Positions 31,207 to 35,240 of a stretch of 35,240 bases of DNA are shown here, in pieces. The stretch spans positions 77,509-112,748 of the forward strand of contig BFEA01000347.1 of NCBI GenBank assembly GCA_003427395.1. Direction: 5' to 3'. Numbering within the stretch: the stretch's first letter is position 1; each line of letters begins with the position of its first letter. Made by a program: the position numbers and the translations under genes. The notes under the pieces were generated by a model. It was given only the letters and a program-made list of their open reading frames with translations. It was not told the DNA's origin and made no database searches. The DNA comes from Chara braunii. Taxonomy: Eukaryota; Streptophyta; Charophyceae; Charales; Characeae.

Positions 31207-31290
31207 AAAGCATCTCACGACGATCACGAGAATCGAACGCGCGACCTCCCTCTTGGGAGGCAAACACTTAACCAAACGGCTAAGTGGACT
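31207..31290 (-). pseudogene. tRNA-like sequence (tRNA pseudogene or SINE head)
   Basis: The minus strand has an A-box-like TTAGCCGTTTGGTTAAG (31284-31268) and a B-box-like GCGTTCGATTCT (31240-31229), spaced about as in a tRNA gene. Between them lies GCCTCCCAAGAGGGAGG, which does not fold into a clean anticodon stem; a loop CTCCCAA would give anticodon CCC. The T stem has a mismatch and no matching acceptor stem is evident. It could be a decayed tRNA or the pol III promoter of a SINE. A TGAGATGCTTTC word is repeated twice just downstream. Confidence 0.55.
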
Positions 31291-31544
31291 GGGGTGAAAG
31301 TTAAGCCCCAAGATGAGCACTTAACCCCAACCCAGCACGGATTTCTCCGCGTCCCGGTGTACCCAGTCACACACAACCAACCTATATCATGGGCGTAGTT
31401 GCACCACTCACCGTCAGCCAAGATTCTGAATGCATCTGGACAGACTCAAGTCTCAATGCAGTCGAAATGTTGGCGGATGGTGAGCGGTGCAACTAGGGCC
31501 CATGTCTTGACCTCTATCCACAAAGATCAGTGCAGATTCCCATT

Positions 31545-31665
31545 GGGGTCGCTGGACCCATTTCCCAGCATGTGTTGTCATGCAGGTTACGATATTGGAG
31601 ATTTTAAAGTAAACTGCCTCTTCCGAGAAAGACAAATGTAATCAACAGGTCAAGATTTCAAATCC
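31545..31665 (+). mobile_element. Retroposon 3' end with conserved stem-loop (copy H)
   Basis: Plus strand: GGGGTC, a hairpin GCTGG/CCAGC (31551-31555 with 31565-31569), then GGAGATTTTAAAGTAAACTG, CCTCTTCC and TAATCAACAGGTCAAGATTTC. The same order of blocks occurs on the minus strand at 32165-32310, so these form one subfamily in opposite orientation. Confidence 0.55.
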
Positions 31666-31763
31666 TCCATGAGTACAATAACGTTAACGACTACCCCCTT
31701 TTGAAAACAAGTACATTTAACAAAGCAAAGGCATTAAAACATGAGGCAAACAACCTGCACTTT

Positions 31764-31827
31764 TTCTTTTCTTTTTGTAAAGGGGATAATTTATTATGCA
31801 AGCCGGGAAATGGGCCCGGCGTTCCTT
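31764..31827 (-). mobile_element. Retroposon 3' end with conserved stem-loop (copy F)
   Basis: Minus strand: AAGGAACGC, a six-base-pair hairpin GCCGGG/CCCGGC (31802-31807 with 31815-31820), a short spacer, then an A/G tail (plus TTTTCTTTTC run from about 31760). It is the shortest copy. Confidence 0.55.
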
Positions 31828-31965
31828 CACAAGTGGGTGTTGTGTTCCCCTACTGAGAGGGCATCACCGGCTGAACTCAGAAGGGGAAACACTGTAGCCC
31901 CAACAAACAACAACCTGGGCTTTGGCTGCGCTTTGGCTGATAGAGCTGAGCCAAACTGCCGGTTG

Positions 31966-32054
31966 TCAAGGGACGCCGGACCCGTTTTCCGGCTCGGTTA
32001 ATACACGGCTACCCCCGGTGTGTACTGGGCCGGAGTGCCCAGAACATACCGAAA

Positions 32055-32086
<32 letters not shown>
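31966..32086 (+). mobile_element. Retroposon 3' end with conserved stem-loop and poly-A (copy G)
   Basis: Plus strand: AAGGGACGC, a hairpin GCCGG/CCGGC (31975-31979 with 31989-31993), a TACAC/GTGTA stem, a CTGGGC/GCCCAG hairpin, and a poly-A tail of 29 bases (32058-32086). The long intact tail suggests it is the youngest copy here. Confidence 0.65.
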
Positions 32087-32087
<1 letters not shown>

Positions 32088-32164
32088 CCGGTTGTTGGCC
32101 TCATGTTTTATAATGAATATGCTTTGTTTTTAAAAGGATTAGTTTCAAAAGGGAGTTTCCCTTT

Positions 32165-32330
32165 TGAAATCTTTTTCTTCTTCTTTTTTTTTGAAATCTT
32201 GATCTGTTGATTACCTTGAGTCCTTTTTGGAAGAGGTAGTCTACTGAAAAATCTCCCATAGGATGACCTGCGTAAGGAGTAGGGGCTGGACCCCACATCA
32301 TCGTGTTTCAGGGTTCCAGTAATAGAGTCG
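32165..32330 (-). mobile_element. Retroposon copy related to copy H
   Basis: The minus strand carries GGGTCCAGCCCC (a damaged stem-loop region), GGGAGATTTTTCAGTAGACT, CCTCTTCC and GTAATCAACAGATCAAGATTTC, followed by an A/G-rich tail (plus T/C run 32167-32191). It is the inverted partner of 31545-31665. Confidence 0.5.
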
Positions 32331-33000
32331 AAAGATCTGGGCCGACCAGTGTTGGCAAAGGAGAAAAAAAGAAATTGGATTTCACAGATTGTACTGTCCA
32401 ACCACTTTTGAGAAAAGGTAGGCAAAGTACTTGTGACAAGATCTGATTTCTCCTTTGGCATTGGCTGTCTCGAGGGAACTTCCAGCGCCCACTCCGGAAG
32501 ACACCACTGCCTCCTCCTGTTGACTTCATGTAAAACAAAACTTTGCGGCATGGATTGCATCAAAGCTGCGACTCTTTTTCCCAACCACCAGCCATCTGAG
32601 CAAAATCTGGCACCTCCTCAACCCCCGGAAAACAATGGGGTACCTTTGTGGACAAAAAAAAAAACACACCGGGGAAGAGTGTAGGTTCTAGCCTAAGAAA
32701 TTCACCGAGGGGGCTGGTGTGGTGAAGTTGGACTCCAAAATGTGATGATTTTGGGAGTGGTGTGGTGAGGCCCATATTCTGGAGGGTACTAGTGTGAGTA
32801 TGCCCTCAGTGAGGGCCTACCCCTACATCGTTTATCTCGATATAGTTGTTCTTTTATTTTCCTTCCCTTTTTCGTGCCATCTGCTCGCACAACATTACAT
32901 ACAGCAGTTCAGGTTCATTACGAGGCGTCTTTTGAGCCCTTCGATTGCTCCAGCCTTGAGGAGGGAAATGTTGTCCTGTTCCATAAAGGACAAGGTTGCA
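32331..33000. other. Anonymous region
   Basis: No gene is recognised. A 164-codon plus frame (32794-33288) begins here with a hydrophobic stretch but has no family motif, and its second half is a tandem duplication. Confidence 0.35.
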
Positions 33001-33037
33001 GCAGGACTTTTTGGCCTGGCGTATGGAAAAACTTCCG

Positions 33038-33275
33038 AAAAAGGCAACGTTTTCACTAGGGGCCCTTTTTTAACCAAGCAAGCACTTGCCGGGGGTCCAT
33101 CCCCTGCAATACGGAAGGGCTATCTCAGATGCAGCTGTGGGATCACTGGCATACGGAAGAAAGGCAACGTTTTCGCTAGGGCCCCTTTTTCAACCGAGCG
33201 AGCACTTACCGGGGGTCCATCCCCGGCGATAGCAGAAGGGCTAGCTCAGATGCAGCTGTGGGACCACCGCCACCA
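33038..33275. repeat. 120-bp tandem duplication
   Basis: Two units start at about 33038 and 33158 with AAAGGCAACGTTTTC. They share the GGGGGTCCATCCCC and CTCAGATGCAGCTGTGGGA blocks. They differ by scattered substitutions and one indel, so this is an old duplication. In one plus frame both units read KGNVF...GGPSPAI before the phase changes. Confidence 0.8.
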
Positions 33276-33675
33276 AACACTTGAGTAGCCCCAGGATTTG
33301 CTATTTGTTGCAATCTCTCGGGATAGCTCAATGACCTTTCTTGTTGCACTCATCCAGGCGGCGTGGCGACTGAGACTCCGCGAGGCACCTGGAAAGGAAA
33401 GTGGTGAGTTTGGGGAATCTTTTCGTTTCACGCGGTGGAAGCGCTCGCTTTTTCAGGGGCTGTTTTATTTATAGCAAGATACGAGGCGAGTATTCCTTTC
33501 CAACCATCCTCCCACAAATGGACACATTGATCCCGCTATGTTGGGTTTTGGGATGAGAGCTTCCAGGCTCGGAACAAAAGGAAGGGAGAGGTTGGAATGC
33601 GTAATCAGATATGAATGGACGAGGGAGACGGGAGAAAATCGAGTGCTATGGGTTATGGATGTGTGTGCGCACTCG

Positions 33676-33678
<3 letters not shown>

Positions 33679-33754
<76 letters not shown>
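33679..33754. repeat. (GA)n microsatellite
   Basis: About 76 bases of pure GA. Arg-Glu and Ser-Leu ORFs through it are artefacts. Confidence 0.97.
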
Positions 33755-33755
<1 letters not shown>

Positions 33756-33759
33756 GGAG

Positions 33760-33763
<4 letters not shown>

Positions 33764-33797
<34 letters not shown>

Positions 33798-33810
33798 TGT
33801 GTGTGTGTGT
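33764..33810. repeat. (GT)n microsatellite
   Basis: A GT repeat with one GGG interruption lies ten bases after the GA tract, forming a compound microsatellite. Confidence 0.95.
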
Positions 33811-33898
33811 CCCGGATAACATGACATGTTTGAGGTATGATACGGAAACCGCATCATAATCAAGCTCCGAAATAATATACCGGCGGACCTTAAGAATG

Positions 33899-34068
33899 AA
33901 AACTTGTAGGCGTGGTGCAGACGCATCTGGTACTCGGAGGTGGGGAATGACTATGCCAGACTACATGAGCATGCTCAGGAACAAGAACTTGTAGGCGTGG
34001 TGCAGACGGAACCTATACTGTAAGGTGGGGAATGACTATGTCGGACTAGACAAGCATCCATGCTCCCA
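33899..34068. repeat. 85-bp tandem duplication
   Basis: AACTTGTAGGCGTGGTGCAG occurs at 33901 and 33986, and GGTGGGGAATGACTATG follows in both units. The units have diverged at several positions. Confidence 0.8.
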
Positions 34069-34079
34069 CTGCTCTTTGC

Positions 34080-35070
34080 GGGCGAACTGGAACACACACA
34101 ATCAAACGGCACCCCACAAGACAGGGAAAGGAAACACAATAAGGCAAAAGGCAAGGAGGCAACGGCCACAAACTGCAGAAAGGCACAAGGACTGGGGGCA
34201 CGGGGGAGGTGGGAGGGCAGACCAATCATAAATACACAAAACAAGGAAAGACAAAAGAAAAGTGCAAGTGCAGAAAGATACCCCAAGCATAAGACAACAG
34301 GCAGCAGCAAAAGACAATGGGTGGAGGGCACGGGGGTGTCACTCAAACACACAAAGCAGGCAAAGGAAAAGAAATATATACAAGTCCTCAAAAACAGCAA
34401 GACCCAAAAAATAAAAAACCGATGATGATAAGATTGTTTCGTCGGAGTTGCACCGACTCATCAGGAGGCTGAACCCTCGACAATCTGCAGAGTCTTCGTA
34501 TTGGATTTTTTGGGAAATAAACCCTGTGACCCTTGTTGAAGGCAGACTGTCCCCCAAACGGAACACAGCAGCGAGCAGCAACCCTGCGGAGCACCAGGCA
34601 ACGCAGTAAGGGCAACACGGTTGCACAACGCCAAAAACGACTGCAACGAACGACACGGCGCGCAGGACAAGCCGTGCGGCAACCACGCCGTGAAGCAAGG
34701 CAGCACCTACAAGGCAAGTGAACTACAATGCGCGCAAGCAAAGGACATGGAAGGCACGGCCAGCGGATGAGCGGCAAGGCAGTGGAGCAGCAAAGCGCAA
34801 GGCAACACCAACAACACAGCCACACCACACAGCGAACACATCGACCTGCAAAGAACCACATGCGAAGCAAGCAGGACAGGCAGCAAGGCAGCGCCAGAGC
34901 ACAGATGAGGCAGTCCACACATCCAACACGGAGCAAAGCAGCACATGCCCTACTCACATCACGATTGAACCTGGTTCCCACCAACCACTGAGCCAGGGAG
35001 TCACTCCAGAGAGCATCCGTCATCACCCGCAGGCAACACAGACATCCCGAACCGAGTCGCCCCTCTAAGA
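34080..35070. repeat. T-poor, A/G/C-rich repeat containing the hammerhead
   Basis: Across nearly 1 kb, T is scarce on the plus strand (for example only two T in 34801-34860), except around the hammerhead at 34425-34545. The composition and GGGGGAGG-type words match the region beside the left hammerhead copy at 200-638. Long Cys/Leu-rich minus ORFs (up to 212 codons) are explained by this bias. Confidence 0.6.
34431..34486 (-). ncRNA. Type III hammerhead ribozyme, complete core
   Basis: Read from 34486 downward on the minus strand. Stem III 5' strand AGATTGT (34486-34480) is followed by C17 and the predicted cleavage site between 34479 and 34478 (triplet GUC). Stem I is GAGG/CCTC (34478-34475 with 34468-34465) around loop GTTCAG. 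The core CTGATGA spans 34464-34458. Stem II is GTCGG/CCGAC (34457-34453 with 34445-34441) around loop TGCAACT. GAAA spans 34440-34437, and the stem III 3' strand ACAATCT spans 34437-34431. All three helices pair perfectly and all core bases are present. The open helix is III, so it is type III, as in plant retrozymes and some viroid-like RNAs. Activity is inferred. Confidence 0.92.
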
Positions 35071-35198
35071 GTGCTCCAAAAGAGAAACCACCGACTGTTT
35101 GGCACTACTTAAGGGTGCTCAGTTGGGCACACAAAAAAATACTTGGGAAAAAATCAGAGGGAGGACAGACAACAAAAGAAAGGCTGGCAGACAAAACT

Positions 35199-35201
<3 letters not shown>

Positions 35202-35240
<39 letters not shown>
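35202..35240. repeat. (GT)n microsatellite, runs off the window
   Basis: A pure GT repeat of at least 39 bases continues to the last base. Confidence 0.97.

Noticed and set aside
33538-33859. Arg-Glu/Val-Cys ORFs
   Set aside because: These are products of the GA and GT microsatellites.
34388-35026. 212-codon Cys/Leu-rich minus ORF
   Set aside because: Explained by T depletion on the plus strand, which removes stop codons; no motif, and it overlaps the hammerhead.

Overview
This is a repeat-dense eukaryotic window with no convincing intact host gene. The best lineage clue is the primer-binding site of the large LTR element. It is complementary to the initiator-Met tRNA type typical of plant-lineage LTR retrotransposons (TGGTATCAGAG). 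A LINE with a reverse-transcriptase zinc-binding domain and a type III hammerhead ribozyme also fit a plant-lineage genome. A charophyte alga with a large genome, such as Chara, is a plausible but unproven guess. There is one 135-base assembly gap.

Layout. (1) 1-850: an A-rich, T-poor repeat ending in a truncated hammerhead ribozyme (minus), joined to a diverged LTR fragment. (2) 850-3980: mostly anonymous sequence with a long foldback hairpin (1713-1991), a retroposon 3' end and a G-rich tract. (3) 3984-17216: one Ty3/gypsy element on the minus strand, about 13.2 kb, with 2.3 kb LTRs. Its order from high to low coordinates is 5' LTR, PBS, gag, protease, RT, RNase H, a (GA)n tract, a PHD-like finger, integrase, a roughly 2 kb third ORF, and the 3' LTR. 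The 3' LTR carries its own secondary insertion. (4) 17217-22150: anonymous sequence with foldbacks, microsatellites, the gap and a retroposon 3' end. (5) 22150-27285: a 5'-truncated L1-type LINE on the minus strand. (6) 27290-33300: anonymous DNA with a 25-bp minisatellite, foldbacks, a tRNA-like sequence and a cluster of retroposon ends. (7) 33679-35240: microsatellites, a tandem duplication, and a second repeat copy carrying a hammerhead ribozyme with a complete core.

Biology. All transposon ORFs are broken by stops and frameshifts, so both large elements look dead, although the gypsy pol and the end of its third ORF stay in one frame over long stretches. The most interesting signals are the hammerhead pair, a 3' stem-loop recurring with compensatory base changes in at least eight retroposon ends (including the 3' end of the LINE), the PHD-like finger between RNase H and integrase, and the unidentified third ORF filling the space between integrase and the 3' LTR.
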